From Manihot esculenta (taxonomy: Eukaryota > Streptophyta > Magnoliopsida > Malpighiales > Euphorbiaceae): a DNA stretch of 64,000 nt. The stretch's first letter is position 1, and every line of letters begins with the position of its first letter. A model generated the notes under the pieces. That model was not told the origin of the DNA, ran no database searches, and saw only the letters and a list, made by a program, of their open reading frames with translations. The DNA lies in assembly GCF_001659605.2 (NCBI RefSeq), contig NC_035161.2:39885956-39949955 (forward strand). The letters are read 5' to 3'. The translations under genes were made by a program, and so were the position numbers. This document shows positions 36,876 through 49,730 of this stretch, piece by piece.

Positions 36876-37690
36876 ACCCATATTCCTTTCATCACTTATG
36901 TCTTATTTGTCAGTCCTACTACACGTGCAATTATGACTATAGCAGGGATCTGCGTGTTTTAGAGAGTTCGGAGTTAGAAATCTCTGTGTCTTAAAGAGGT
37001 CGGCCTGCTAGTTCTGAGTATGAGTGAGGTTGAAAATATGGGAGGTCTGACCTGTATTCTACGACGGATGGTCCTTCCGCAAAGTGATAAGACTGAATGC
37101 GCTGGTGTGGACCCTTCCTCCATTCATACTCTGTCTATCACTCATGTACTGTCTATCAGTGTTATTGCATGTGTAATTATGATCGTAGCGAGAATCTGTT
37201 TATCTTAAAGAGATTAATCTGCTTGCTTTGAGCATAAATGAGGTTGGAGATATGGAAATATGGGAGATCTGACTTACATTCTATGATGGATGATCATTCC
37301 ACAAAGTGATCAGACTGGACACACTAATGTGGACCCTTTCTCCATCCATACCATATTCACCACTCATAGATTAACCTGCTTGCTTTGAGCATAAATGAGG
37401 TTGGAGATATGGAAATATGGGAGATCTGACCTACATTCTATGATGGACGGTCATTCCGCAAAGTGATTAGACTGGACACACTAATGTGGACTCTTTCTCC
37501 ATCCATACCATATTCATCACTCATATTTTGTCTGTCAGTCATACTGCATACACAATTATGACTCTAGCGGGAATATGTGTATCTTAAAAAAGTCAATATA
37601 CTTGCTCTGAATATGAGTGAGGTCAGAAATACAGAGATTTGATCTGCATTTTATGACGGATGGTCATTTGGTTGGTATGAACCTTCTTTC
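36876..37690 (+). repeat. Diverged tandem array of about 160-220 bp units
   Basis: At least four units share TGAG-ATGAGTGAGGTTG, GGAGATCTGACCT-CATTCTATGA-GGA, TCATTCCGCAAAGTGAT-AGACTGGACAC and CCTTTCTCCATCCATACC. Unit starts fall near 37010, 37216, 37385 and 37606, with a partial unit before 37005. The two central units are the most alike. No ORF spans it. It begins about 330 bp after the Copia target duplication. Confidence 0.8.
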
Positions 37691-37699
37691 CTCTTTTTT

Positions 37700-38786
37700 G
37701 TCTCCGTGTTACGATCGCATAAGAGAATCATTATTATTATATTATTAAAAATAAAAAAAAAGTATTCTTTTTCTAATTAAATAAAATATCATAAATTTAT
37801 TAATGAAAATTAAAAAGCGTCACAATTACCTTGTAAAGCTTAATAAAAGCCCAAAGCCAAGCGGAAATGTGCGAAAGATGAGGTTTCTCACTTGTTTTAG
37901 CCAGTGAATTTTCACGTTTTTCACCTGTTTAGCCAGGGATTTTATTCTCTCAATCTCTCTTTTTTTTCTTTAAAAAAAAAAAAAAAACAAAGCTTTCTTC
38001 AAGTTAGTGGAGAAAATAATAAGAGTTCACGTCTTATTAACTATCAGAATTTATAAAAATAAATTAAATAAGAAGTCCATTAATAATGAGGTGTCTTTCA
38101 AATTACAAAAAGGATATAGAGAATTTAACTTAAAAATTAAGAAATTAAGCTTTTTAATTTTTTATTTAAATAAAAAAAATAAATTAGAACTTGACCTTCT
38201 AAGCTAAATTGACTTAAATTGAGCGTGCTAACTGTTGGAAGAAAAAGTTGTTAAAAATAAAATAAATTAAACATCCCAATAAATACAAAATAAAATTAAA
38301 CATTTAGCGTGTATATATAAATTCATTGGCTTTTCCACTTCCAGATGAATGTGCATGCATTCAAAAAGGATACTTAAGGATGAACATATCACAAGCCATG
38401 ACACACGACGACTTGCCATTATTTATACAAAAATGATTCAATAGCATCGACCTACTAAATCAAGAAACTTATCTCTAAATGCTATGTGAAGTACCATGAA
38501 ATAAAATCAAGTTTAATAATCATCAACAAAAACAAATTCAAGCAATAATTTCGCGATAAATATCTCTAACCTACGGTTTAACCTACGGTTTTAATTCATT
38601 TGTAGACGGAATTTATCTGTATCAATGATGTATTAAGAATATATCCATATTGCAGCACTTTTCAACTTGCCGACTCCAGCAATAAGAAAATATCTTACAT
38701 CTCAGATGGTGACATCAATGTGAGAAAAGCTTCATTCCTCCTAACAATTTTCCCATCTACTAGAGCAAGCACATCACATCGCTAAT
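37700..38786. other. AT-rich intergenic DNA downstream of TCF25
   Basis: Low-complexity DNA with T and A runs near 37960-37990. CTAACCTACGGTTT is repeated in tandem at 38567-38592. The TCF25 3' UTR should occupy the last few hundred bases. Confidence 0.5.
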
Positions 38787-41700
38787 TCAGTCCCGGTTCC
38801 CTCGGTCATCTTCATTAACTTGGTTCTCCTCATTAGCTCCTTCATCTTCTCCAGCGCCATAATGAACCCACGGCAACATTGACTCAAATAAGACAGCCAA
38901 TGCATTGCGATTTGCGACATCCCGTGCAGCAGGACCACCAGCAGCTGGATTGGCAATTCGGACTCCATTTGGGTCAGCCTCCCTTATCCTGGGATCAACC
39001 ATGAAATTTTGCAAGTTCTCGGGTGGAAGAGTTGGCACAGCATCAGAAAAATCTGAAACCAGCAAATGGCTATACCTGTAGATACAATACAATCAAATGT
39101 CAAATCCATAAAATCTAAGTTCAGCCCTAATTCTGATTCACCATACTTCAATTTTAGCACAAAATCACAAACATCACTTTGTCCTCGTAGGACAAATTGT
39201 TCCCAAGAAAATCATAAAACAAATTAAGTTCTAAGTCAACAATCCAGTAACAGAAAATACTTACTCATTGTTCTCAGATGAGAAAGCCTCTTTTCGCACA
39301 CAAGCCCAATCCTTAGCTTCACTACTGTTATGTTCTATGGTTTCGATTACTTGCAAAGCTGCATCTCGAAGCAATTTCTGCAAATCTGGAAGCCTCCATA
39401 TGATATAACTTCTCGCTATATAAATATTGATAAGATGGTCCAAAGATGGGGAGCCAGTTTTCTCTGATCTAAAGAAGGAATGCTTCAGTATATTTATCCA
39501 CGCCTGATCTTTCAAAGGTACTTTGTCTACAAGCTTTTTAAGAACAGAAGGATGAAGCATCAAGGCCTGCTTCATTAAATCTGCTGAAGCAGACTTTTTA
39601 GCAAGCACAAAAGTATCTTTTCCAGATTCCTCTCGCTCGAGATAAAATCGGCAAATTGCAAGGGAATAAGAGAAATTTGGAAACAACCATAAGGAGTTAT
39701 CACTTTTATAGTCTTCTGAAAATTGCTCCAACCATGCGTACTCCTCTGCTCTCAAAGTGAAGTAGTCAATACAGAACAATGTCCCCATTGGATCATCTAA
39801 ATCCAGTGAAAGCAATAATTTACAAACTTCAAGGGCAGAACGATGGCATCCTCGCCTGTCCATATTTTTCATGTGAGTGAAAAGTGTTGTGAATATTGCC
39901 TTGTTTGTTTCATGGCTGATCTTCAACTGGCAATTGCCTTGCAAGGGGGTGAACATGGGATGCCATGCACATTCCAAGGCATACAAACACTTTGCAATAG
40001 CATCAGCTGACATTTGATGTTCACCCACAAATTTGAAATAGTCTGCCATTGTTATAAGTGAATCTAAATGATATGGATGGTATAGTAAAATGCTTGCTAT
40101 GCCATTCAGATCATGAATAGCTTTGGCAGCTTCAAATGATTTTTGAGCTTGATCATAGGAAGATGAGTGCACATACCTACATGAATAGAACATATCTAAA
40201 ATTAGGAAAGCAAAAAACTAAGTGAATACAAAATCCACAAGATAGTATGCTAATTTACAAGCATCAAGAAAAGATAGAAAAGATTCAAGAAAAACACTTC
40301 TGAAGTTTAACTTGATTAAAGGGCAAATGCAATGATTTATTAAAAATGAAACTGGCAACTCGTATCTGAAGATCATATTAGAGAGGGTGCTACAAAATAA
40401 AAAAGAAACCAAACTCCTATGTCCAAATCAGCCTGAGAGTCCAGAAGGGAAGAATGGAGAGAGAGCACATATAAGACAAGATAATATTTCAAGAAAACAA
40501 ATCCCCAGCATAGTTGGCATTCTCACCTCTCCTCACTCACTGCAATGTGACGAGGAAAAAAAGAACTCAGATTTTTTTTAACAAAAGCCTTGGCTCATGG
40601 AAGATAATTTGGTGTCAGATATATCCCAGGTTTAACTTTAGTGCTTATGCCAAACAGAACCTATAACTGATAACAGCAATGCCACATCTCAACTTCATAC
40701 ATAGACATATTCCTGGAAAACCATGAGAAATAAGGAAACATCCCAGGAAATAGAGCAGTGCAGACTGCAGAGGGAAATCCAAATAGGATGAAGCAATAAA
40801 GGATTTTTTTTTTACCTAAAGTAATGATATCCATCCCTCGTCTCCAAAAATTCCATAGACAGAGATCCATCCCAGCGGGGCCAATGTTCTGATGGAGAGA
40901 CTAGAATAGTCTTTCTGGCATGATGGCTTCCACGTCTTGTCCCACGAACCTGCCTAGAACTGCTGGCTAGATTACTTCTCTCAAATGATTTCACCACCTT
41001 AGAACCAAAAATTCTTCGTAACTCATTCTCAGGATTTAGACATTTGGGATCCACTTGAAGGATGGATGGGGCATATTGTTTAGTAAACTCTTCACGAACT
41101 TTTTCTGGTCTGGTTTTGACAGGTTCAGGTTGATTTCTTGAAGAATTAGCATCCAAGGAGACATTTTCTAGTGCCTTATCCAGTAGGCTTTCACCTTTAT
41201 TTGCACTGGAAGATGGGGCTGCCTTGTTTTTCTTCTTTTTCTTTTTCTTGGATTTTTGGTTGGATGTTGACACTACACTAACCAAGCTTTTGATCACAGA
41301 GGATTCTTCTTTGTAATCATTTCCCATCAAGGATTCATCAGTAATTTCTGACTCATTCTCCTGCAATCAAAACTGAATATTAACAATTGTAACTAAACAG
41401 AAAGTGGATGACTTCCTTCTTACCAGCACTGATATTCTTTTGATGTAAACTGTTAAATGAAGTAAATATTTCATTTGTGATTATGGACTATTTCTTGAAA
41501 GCATTTGTAAAATAAGAATGAATGGTAAAAACAAATAACATAAAACCAAGTGTTCCTGAATGCAAGAATATTAGCTTTCATATTTTCATGCGATCAACAG
41601 TGAACCATATCAGATCCAAAATCAAAATAACAGTGCTAGAAAAACAAGAAAACAAAATACTGAAACAGACTAATTTCATATTACAATATAAAGTCCACGA

Positions 41701-42894
41701 GTCCCAGTTTTTCTGTAGCTCTGGTTATTGGGTTACTTGTATCTTTCCACTATGATCGGTCCAATTCCATTTGTCATGATTTATGGAATTCAATTGAATT
41801 CCTTGTTATATTTGTTTGGTTTCAAATTTTGAATAAATAATTGAGTATTAAAATAATTCTGTGAATGGGTTATAGCTAAAAGTAATCCCTATCAAATATG
41901 ATGGAATTAGAAATGAAATCCACAAACCTTAGGTAACAATATTTTTTAGACCAATATCTTTTTTATATAAGATTTTTTAAGGGTAGAAGATTATAATTTT
42001 TCAAATTTTACTCTTGACAGTAGTTTAGTAAATGAGAGCAAATAAATTTTAATGGTGAAATTACGCCAAACAAGAATCATATGGAATTCAATTTAATTAT
42101 GCATACTAAGTTGTTTCATACCAAACAGTGACACTCATTTCAAATGAATTCCAGCTAGAATTCAATTGAATTCCACAAAATTTTATGGAATGGAATTAAA
42201 CCAAACACTATGTTCCTGTTTCAGAATTTGCTCTTGCTTTAAGGCTATGCTTGGTTCAATTCCAATTCCTAAATTTTTGTAGAATTAAATTGAATTGCAT
42301 GTTTTTGTGTGCTTAGAATTCAATTGAATGCCACATAGTTTTGTAAGATAGAATTGAACCAAACACTGTGTAAAAGGACAAATAGTAATGGGTAAATGAT
42401 ATAGTACTCGAGTCGTAAAAGTAACAAACACGAGATGACAGAAATATATTCGAAGCCCGTATAGAAATTTGAAGGGATCACCTTCACAAAGCAAAACACA
42501 ACATACAACTTCAATTAATAAGAAGGCGGTTCCAATTACAAAATGTCATTCCGGCTCCATATCATTAATAAACCAAGACAAATATGAAGCCATGATGGCA
42601 ATGTAATTCACGAATTTGGTTTAGTTTAACTAAACGGGCTGCGTATAAACACATGATAAACAAACAATCCACCTGGAGAGCCCACACACACACACACACA
42701 CACAAAAAAAAAAAAAAAAGAGGTTTGATAGTTGGGGAATGAACCTGATTAGAGTCGTCGTCGTTAAGTAGGTCGAAAGGATTTATTGCGGGGCGAGTGG
42801 ACAAATCAGGAGATTCAGGTTCCTCTTCTTCTTCGTGATGCTGTTGTTGTTGCTCCTGTTCTTTCAACACTTTCTTCAGCAACCTAGCTGACAT
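38787..42894 (-). CDS. TCF25: TCF25 / NULP1 homologue
   Basis: Four exons on the minus strand: 42894-42745, 41360-40816, 40176-39265, 39075-38787; 1,896 nt, 631 residues, the usual size for plant TCF25. The N-terminus MSARLLKKVLKEQE is followed by a Gln/Glu-rich stretch and NPFDLLNDDD, then a long poly-Lys nuclear-localisation patch near residue 90. The Tcf25 domain (PF04910) follows, from HARKTILVSPSEHWPRWDGS through HPYHLDSLITMADYF and YSLAICRFYLE. In yeast and animals (Rqc1/TCF25) the family belongs to the ribosome quality-control complex; the plant role is inferred. The tail is Glu/Asp/Asn-rich. Intron 1 (1.4 kb) carries MITE-like elements at 41757-42372. Transcribed divergently from TOC34, 1.58 kb away. 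Confidence 0.93.
41757..42212. repeat. MITE-like inverted-repeat element in TCF25 intron 1
   Basis: Perfect palindrome GGAATTCAATTGAATTCC at 41785-41802 and a near copy at 42157-42174. Outer blocks CCAATTCCATTTGTC at the left and TTATGGAATGGAATTAAACC at the right face each other. No coding capacity. Target duplication not resolved. Confidence 0.55.
42244..42372. repeat. Short MITE-like element with terminal inverted repeats
   Basis: Left arm GCTTGGTTCAATTCCAATTC, right arm (reverse strand) TGTTTGGTTCAATTCTATC, enclosing AGAATTCAATTGAATG. About 130 bp; shares arms with the 41757 element. Confidence 0.6.
42681..42705. repeat. (CA)n microsatellite with A tract
   Basis: About 12 CA units then about 17 A, in TCF25 intron 1, some 40 bp from the exon 1 donor. 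Confidence 0.9.
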
Positions 42895-44476
42895 TATTTT
42901 TGTGCGTGAAATATCAACTTTCGAATCGGTGCAGAAGGGCGAGAATATAGGCTAGTCTTGGTGGATTCTTGGTTCCCAAACGGGAAATATATGTTAGAAC
43001 AAAGAGGAATCGCTTCGTCGATGGCGTAATGGTGGTGTGGTGGCGGTGAAGACTGAAGTCTGGAGATGGTTGAATCTCGAACATTGGCTGCCCAAAGCTG
43101 CATAATGGGCTCGTAAATCGCCTCTCATGTATTACCAAACGAGTGTTTGGGCCTATTGATAGTCTCGGCCCACTTTATTATCGTTTTCAATTAAAAAGGG
43201 AAATTTTAATATAATCCTCACTATTCACGCATAAGGGCTATTGGCCTTTTAATATTTTTAATCATTTCGTAAAATTTTTTTATAATATTTTTTCATTTGG
43301 TTGTTAAATATTTTTATATATCAACTATGAAAAATAATATTTATTTATTTTAAATATATATATTAATATTTTTTTTGCAGATATTGACGAATAAAATATA
43401 TTAAATTGGTACCTTTGTGATTTTATTCTTATTAATTTTATGTGTAATAATTTATAATGAAAATATTTTATTTAATTTTTTTCAACTGTTTATAAATATA
43501 AATATCTTTTACTATAACGAATTAATTAATTGTTTTATACTTTTATTATCATTAAATATACCATTGTTTTTTAGTGTGTAACATAATTCTTATATGTTAA
43601 TTCAATACAACCAAATGCAAACCCACAATAATTTTATATTATCTTCATTTTATAATTTTTATTTATTTTTTAATTATTTAAAATTATTATTTATTTTCTT
43701 TTATATTATAATAACCTATAAATTAACTATTATAACTCTATTTAATTTTATCTTATTTTTAAAAAAAATTTCAAACTATTTTTTAATATTTAATAAAATT
43801 TAATATCTTTAATATATATAATTAAAAAATTAAAAAAATTATATTTTTTAATAATTATAAAAAATAAATGAATAAAAATCATAAAATAACAAAATATATT
43901 TTTCTTACTCGCACATAAATTTTGCATGTCAGTATCTAAAACAGTATGAATTTTACATTATTTTTTAATTAAATTATATATATATATATATATATATAAC
44001 ACGAAAGGAGGAAAAAAAGGCCAAAAAGAGGTGCACAAAAGGCTTCATGGGGGGCGGTGCATCTGATACCTAGAGTCAAAAATAAACCAAGAAGATCCCA
44101 ACAAAAACCATTGGGTTGATAAGGTCATCTGTTATTGTAGTAGCAGCAAAACCAAACCCCCATATACCCCTTCCTTCTCTGAGCACTTGGCCGGAAAGAG
44201 CAGGTTACTATCAATTTCCACTTCTCCACGACATTCGGTTTCATTTGCCTCTAACGTCTCTCACATGTCCACACACTCAATTCGTTTGCTATAGCTGTTG
44301 TTCACTTACTCTCTAGGTTTAGGGTTTTATCCTAGGCGGAATTTTCTTTTCTCACTCGTTGGATTTTAACAGCTGCACTTTGTCTCCAGAATTCATATTA
44401 ATTTTTATTTTGCAATTGTTTGGTTGAGAATTTAGCTTTTAATTTGGCTTCATTCCTTGTTTCGTTCCAGGCATCA
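42895..44476. other. Divergent intergenic region TCF25/TOC34
   Basis: 42895-43140 is higher-GC TCF25 leader/promoter DNA; 43200-44000 is very AT-rich with a TA tract at 43977-43998; 44000-44476 is the TOC34 leader, with a telobox and a probable 5' UTR intron acceptor (TTCCAG) at 44470. Confidence 0.55.
44319..44327 (+). promoter_or_regulatory. Telobox in the TOC34 leader
   Basis: TTAGGGTTT (AAACCCTAA on the other strand), about 155 nt before the ATG. Teloboxes are common near the start of growth-associated plant genes. Confidence 0.5.
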
Positions 44477-47400
44477 ATGGGTTCCATAATTCGTGAGTGG
44501 GTCGGGTTTCAGCAGTTCCCTTCTGCTACGCAAAGCAAACTTGTGGAATTGTTTGGCAAATTAAAGGAAGAGGTCTCTCTCGTTTCATTTTTAATTTTTT
44601 TTAATTGCATTCTTGCAGTTTTATTATCCATTTCCTGATTTTTTTTTAAATCTATCTTGGCCATAAGTACTTGCAGGGTGTGAGCACTTTGACCATTCTT
44701 GTTATGGGTAAAGGTGGAGTTGGAAAATCTTCCACCGTCAATTCTCTCATTGGAGAGCGAGTGGCTAATGTGAATTCCTTCTCGGTGTGTTCTTGCTTTT
44801 ACCAATTTCCCATTAATTTTAGGGCCTGTTGTCACTATGAGTCTTCATATAGTTTGTTATTAACATTATGGACCACATTGCAGTCAGAGGTGTCGAGACC
44901 TGTAATGGTTTCACGGACCCGGGCTGGATTTACATTGAACATCATAGACACCCCGGGCCTTGTGGAGGGTGGCTACGTTAGTTACCAAGCTTTGGATTTG
45001 ATTAAACGGTTGGTACTACTAGAATGCCTTGACTAAAGTTTAATTGCTGCCCACCTAATTATTTTCTTCTGATTTCTTCTACTGTCACTTTTGCATTTCT
45101 GGATTAAGTTTTTGTGTCATGCTTAGTTTACAGTTCTGGGGCTACTAATGCAGGTTTCTTTTGAACAAGACTATAGATGTTCTTTTGTATGTTGACCGCT
45201 TGGATGCATATAGAGTGGATGACTTGGATAAACAGATAATAAGTGCCATCTCTGATAGTTTTGGGAAAGAAATATGGCGTAAAAGTTTGCTTGTCCTCAC
45301 CCATGCACAACTTTGTCCACCTGATGATCTCAATTATGATGTTTTTTCGGGTAGAAGGTCAGAGGCTGTCTTAAAGACCATTCATGCAGGATCAAGGATG
45401 AGGAAAAGAAAATTTGAGGTTCGTTTTGCACTTCATTTATATATAAAACCATTAATTTTTTCCCTTTTTTCAAAAAGAATTATGCAGTCAACGTGAATAA
45501 GTGGGCATGCTGACATGCAGCCATATGTTGAATTCAATCTAAAATCCAAATGGAAATGCATACCTGCACATGGATGTGGGCTTCTTCTTCTTTTTCTTCT
45601 TCTTGCAATTTATGAGTGGTGAATTGGAGAAGTTTTTCACATACTTCCATATTCCTTTGTATCTTCCTAGAAGAGATGCTCCCACCCTAACTTTCAGTCT
45701 TAGACGCATGTGGATGAAAATCAGGATCATAAAAAACCAAGTCCTACCATAATAATATTAGTGTACTTGGTGTGTGAGTTTTCTCTCTTCCTTGCTGCCT
45801 ACTAGTTGGAAAAGAATGTTTTCCTCCAGGTTGGAAATTTGATGATTGTTTAATTTAGGGAGTCAGTTTCTTTCTTCCTCACTTGCTCCAGGTTGGAAAA
45901 GAATGTTTTGCAGTGATGCTATATTGACTATTTGATTAGTGAGAGTCTTGCGTTTTTTTTAAAAGGAATTTGGTGATTGTGATAACTCAGTTCAAGTGAA
46001 TACATAATGCTCATTATCTTGGATACATAAGCAGGATATTTGTCATTTATCTGTAGGAAACTGTTAACAAGAAGAGGGGAAGAAGTATCCTGAATTTCAA
46101 ATTTATATGATCTTCCATCTGTATTATTGATATTCAAAAAAGGCAATTTGAGTGGAAATTTATTGTTTCATACCACTATAAATACCTTTCATATGCTATC
46201 TTAAGGACATACCTAAAACTTGTCCTTTTTCATGCCTTTTTAATGCGTAGAACCATCATTGTCTTGTGTATTTTGCTTCTCCAATTTTCCCTTTATGTTT
46301 TGGCTAAATAAAAATCATAATAGTAATCAAAGAATCTATTGTTGAACCTTCTTCTATTTCTATCACTTGTACAAAAATGACTGACTTTGAGGGAGTTTTA
46401 TGAACTCTTCTGAAATTTTGATTTGGTAGATCTGCTCTTAAGTATCCTCACACAACATTCATAAATCATAGAAAGGTTTTATTTATTTGTTTGTTTTGTT
46501 ATCTCAAAATGTTTTTCCATGTTTGCAATTGACATTTAATGTCATGGTGGGGTTTCTTGGATTCATATTTATGAGACTGTTTTTCAAGTATTTCATAACA
46601 TTTCATGAACGGTTTCAAAATATTTGCATTTATCTATTATATGCTTCTTTTTAAAGATCTTTTGAAAGTTTAGATGACAAGGGTGAATTGGCATTACTAT
46701 TTTTTTCCCTTATTAATATTATTAGTGGAAGGAAAAGACCTCATTTAAAATGATTTTAGTGTCCAGCATTGAAGTCTGTAACAAGGATGATTTAAGGTTA
46801 TTTACATCAGTAAGAGTTAAGAACAGGTCCTGTTTCTTGTCACTTGGCCAGAAATTTGACCAAGTTATCTTAATTGATGGCCTCATAATCTTTATTTTTT
46901 GGGTTTTGAGAACTGATGATTGAAACCCTGTAGTTGGTATGAAGTATATTTAACAGTTTCTGATTTTCCTTGATGAGTTAGTACATATTTTTTTGGGATA
47001 CATCGTTAGAAACCTAATCTATTTTCTGTTTCGTAGATGGAAGGCAGTCTTCATGGTCCAACTGGTAGCTTGTACACTTGTTAGAAAAATCAATTGCAGT
47101 GGTGAAATGTGCATGCATCTGTGCATATGCTTGCATATATAATTGATGAGTAGTGTTTTTTGTTTTCTATGCTGGAAGTGTTATTTAATAATCACTTATG
47201 ATGTCTATAGGTTACTGCCATTCCAGTTGGTTTGGTTGAGAACAGTGGGAGATGCAATAAAAATGAGAATGATGAAAAGGTAAGGTCTCTTCACCAACCT
47301 TGTGGCCATTTATTTTTCTGAATGCATTATTTGCAGAAGCCTCATGCATTTGGCTTCCACTTTTATATATTTAAGTGCCTTATCACATGTACTATTATTA

Positions 47401-47764
47401 TTATTACTACTACTACTACTACTACTACTATTATTACAGATTCTCCCAAATGGTGAGGCCTGGATACCAAGCTTGGTGAAAGAAATAATTGGGGTTGCTA
47501 CAAACGGGAATAAATCCATTTTTGTTGACAAGAAGTTGATAGATGGATCTGAGTCAAATGACAGGGGCAAAGTATTGATTCCTCTCATTCTTGGAGTTCA
47601 GGTAGGAATTTCTTAGGTTCCTTAACAGAGGTTCTGTGCTTGTGATGGAAGTTGTGCATATTATCATGTTTTTATGGTTATATTTTATGATACAGTGGCT
47701 TATCGTGAAATGGATTCAAAGAGCAATTAAAAATGATATTGCAAAGGGGGGCAAGGCCTTGTGA
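44477..47764 (+). CDS. TOC34: TOC34/TOC33-type preprotein-import GTPase
   Basis: Seven exons: 44477-44572, 44677-44784, 44884-45008, 45154-45418, 47211-47279, 47440-47601, 47696-47764; 894 nt, 297 residues, the size of Arabidopsis TOC33. It is a GTP-regulated receptor for preproteins at the chloroplast outer envelope, in the TOC complex with TOC159 and TOC75. AIG1/TOC34 GTPase motifs: P-loop GKGGVGKSS at 43-51, switch/G3 DTPG at 90-93, the family stretch TIDVLLYVDRLDAYRVDDLDK, and THAQ near the G4 position. The tail LIPLILGVQWLIVKWIQ is the C-terminal membrane anchor, and the GTPase domain faces the cytosol. Intron 4 is 1.8 kb; intron 5 ends in a TTA/CTA trinucleotide repeat just before the acceptor. 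Confidence 0.95.
47391..47436 (+). repeat. (TTA/CTA)n trinucleotide repeat at a splice acceptor
   Basis: ATTATTATTATTACTACTACTACT-type repeat running to TTACAG, the acceptor of TOC34 exon 6 (starts 47440). It takes the place of the usual pyrimidine tract. Confidence 0.85.
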
Positions 47765-49678
47765 GTGCTGCTCTATTTGGTTCTGATCAGGCGCAAGTTT
47801 TGACTTAGCTCTTGGATATTTTCTCTTGCTCTCTCTGGCCACTACTCAATTCTTGTCTGTCTTCTGGTATTTTCATCTTCTGAAAATTCAATCCGTATTG
47901 CCTGTGTCCTTGTTTTGGTTTGTCAGTAACAGAATATTAGAACAATGGGTTCTTGTCCTTTGGCTGAGTGTGTGCTGTGTTTTTTTTGGTCTCGGAGCTT
48001 GCTCTATTTTTCTTTTATTGGATTTTTTTTTTCTTATTATTGTTCTTTCTCGGTATCTTATTAATTTTTAATTAACTGTTGGCGGGCTCGAGGCATCAAA
48101 CGCTACTGATGCACTCGAGCAGAGAATACCACACACCTATGGAGCACACTAGCACAATCTCCTTCTGATTAAGATAATCACCAGGTAGTACTAGCATCTG
48201 GGTGTTCACTTTATTTGCAAGTGGTTGTGTAAAGTGTACTTATTATTCAATTCTTATGCCCATCTTGCTTCCTGTATGGGACCAAAGACCAATTAGTGTT
48301 GCGAGCACAACGCAAATTAGCTTTTACCTAATATTTTAAGTACCATCTCTACCAAGCTATTCAAGCTAGGAGAAATTGATTCCTCGGACCTACTCATGAA
48401 CTGGGAATTAAAAAAAAAAGAGTTCCTCGGATAGTGGACCCTGCGTCCGTTGTTGTTGTGCTTTAAATTAAATCAAAGCACTTTGATGGTCACGCTTGAT
48501 TTTGAAATTGTGATTATAGTCTACACTGCCCAGACGTGCAACTAGTCGGTAAAACTGTCTTGCTGCGTAGATCGCTTGAATTTCATTTACTCTTTATATA
48601 GTTAGATGGAGGGGGGGGGGGGGGGGGGGGGGAAGAATCGTGTAAGGGTGGAGGACCATAGAGTTGGAAAGAATTTTTTTAACTTGTACTGATATGAGTC
48701 GTGGGAGCTGGGAACATGATTTTAAAAGCACGCCACCACAGGCTGCAAAACATCATTGCATGCACTACAATAATGTAAAGATCTCATAATCACGTATTAT
48801 TATGTATATTGGATGGATTCTGGTTATGCACTTGATAATAATTGTTTTAGATTCTGGATATTGACAATGATGGTCAAAATGTACCCTTAATTACCTTGTA
48901 CCAAAACAGCAACAGTGACATTGACTTGTATAGGATTAAAAACTATCAGAATTGGTAATGGTTTAGACGACGGTTTAGTTTTGTCCCTGAGCTTGTGTGC
49001 ATGTATTCAACTCCAAGGAAAAAAAAATCGATGAACCTTTTGATGGTAATCTGTTTCCAGCTCTCTGTGCCAGAGGATGACGTGTATCCTGTCTCGTATT
49101 CAGCTTATGGTTAGATCTTTTGGGGTTTTCAGAGGCAATATCACGTTGAACAAGGGAACTAGCAGGCATTAGAACATCTTTGCCATCACATGATCTGTTT
49201 TATTAGAATTTCTCGCAGAAGACAAGCGGCTTTCTTACCATTTAATTTGACATGGGAACAAGTCCAGTAATTAAATCAACTTATTTGGTTATAAATCTTG
49301 CAAAGGTCCAGTCTTTCTCAAACATATTGGAGGCACCCAAATCTTGTATTTTTATATATAAAATTTGTATTAATTATCACTTCGAAATACCGTAAATGAG
49401 ATTAAACACACACAGAGTGATAGAACGAGTGGATCTACCATCACTTGGACAAATCCATGAGATGTTACGCGAGGAAAACATACTTCAGTTATGTTCGTGG
49501 AATGAGGTTAAACGGTAAACCGGATGCACTAAATGACTTCACTGGTTAACAAAAAAGTAGCACCTAATCCAAGCAATCATCGTCTGAGTAAACCAGGTGG
49601 GCACCTTTTTCTTTTCTTTTATTTATTTATTTATTTTTAACAAAAACACCTCCAACGTAGCGAAATCAAATCAGAAGC
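47765..49678. other. Intergenic region between TOC34 and DUF1295 genes
   Basis: No gene recognised. The first few hundred bases are the TOC34 3' flank. Contains a 22-base G run at 48611-48632. Confidence 0.6.
48611..48632 (+). repeat. G22 homopolymer
   Basis: Twenty-two consecutive G in an otherwise A/T-rich spacer. Confidence 0.9.
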
Positions 49679-49686
49679 TATAAAAT
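49679..49686 (+). promoter_or_regulatory. TATA box of the DUF1295 gene
   Basis: TATAAAAT, 45 bp before the ATG, implying a leader of only about 15-20 nt. Confidence 0.5.
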
Positions 49687-49730
49687 GCAGGCTTCCATGA
49701 ATGAGTTGCTAGAGCGAGAATAGAGACTTC

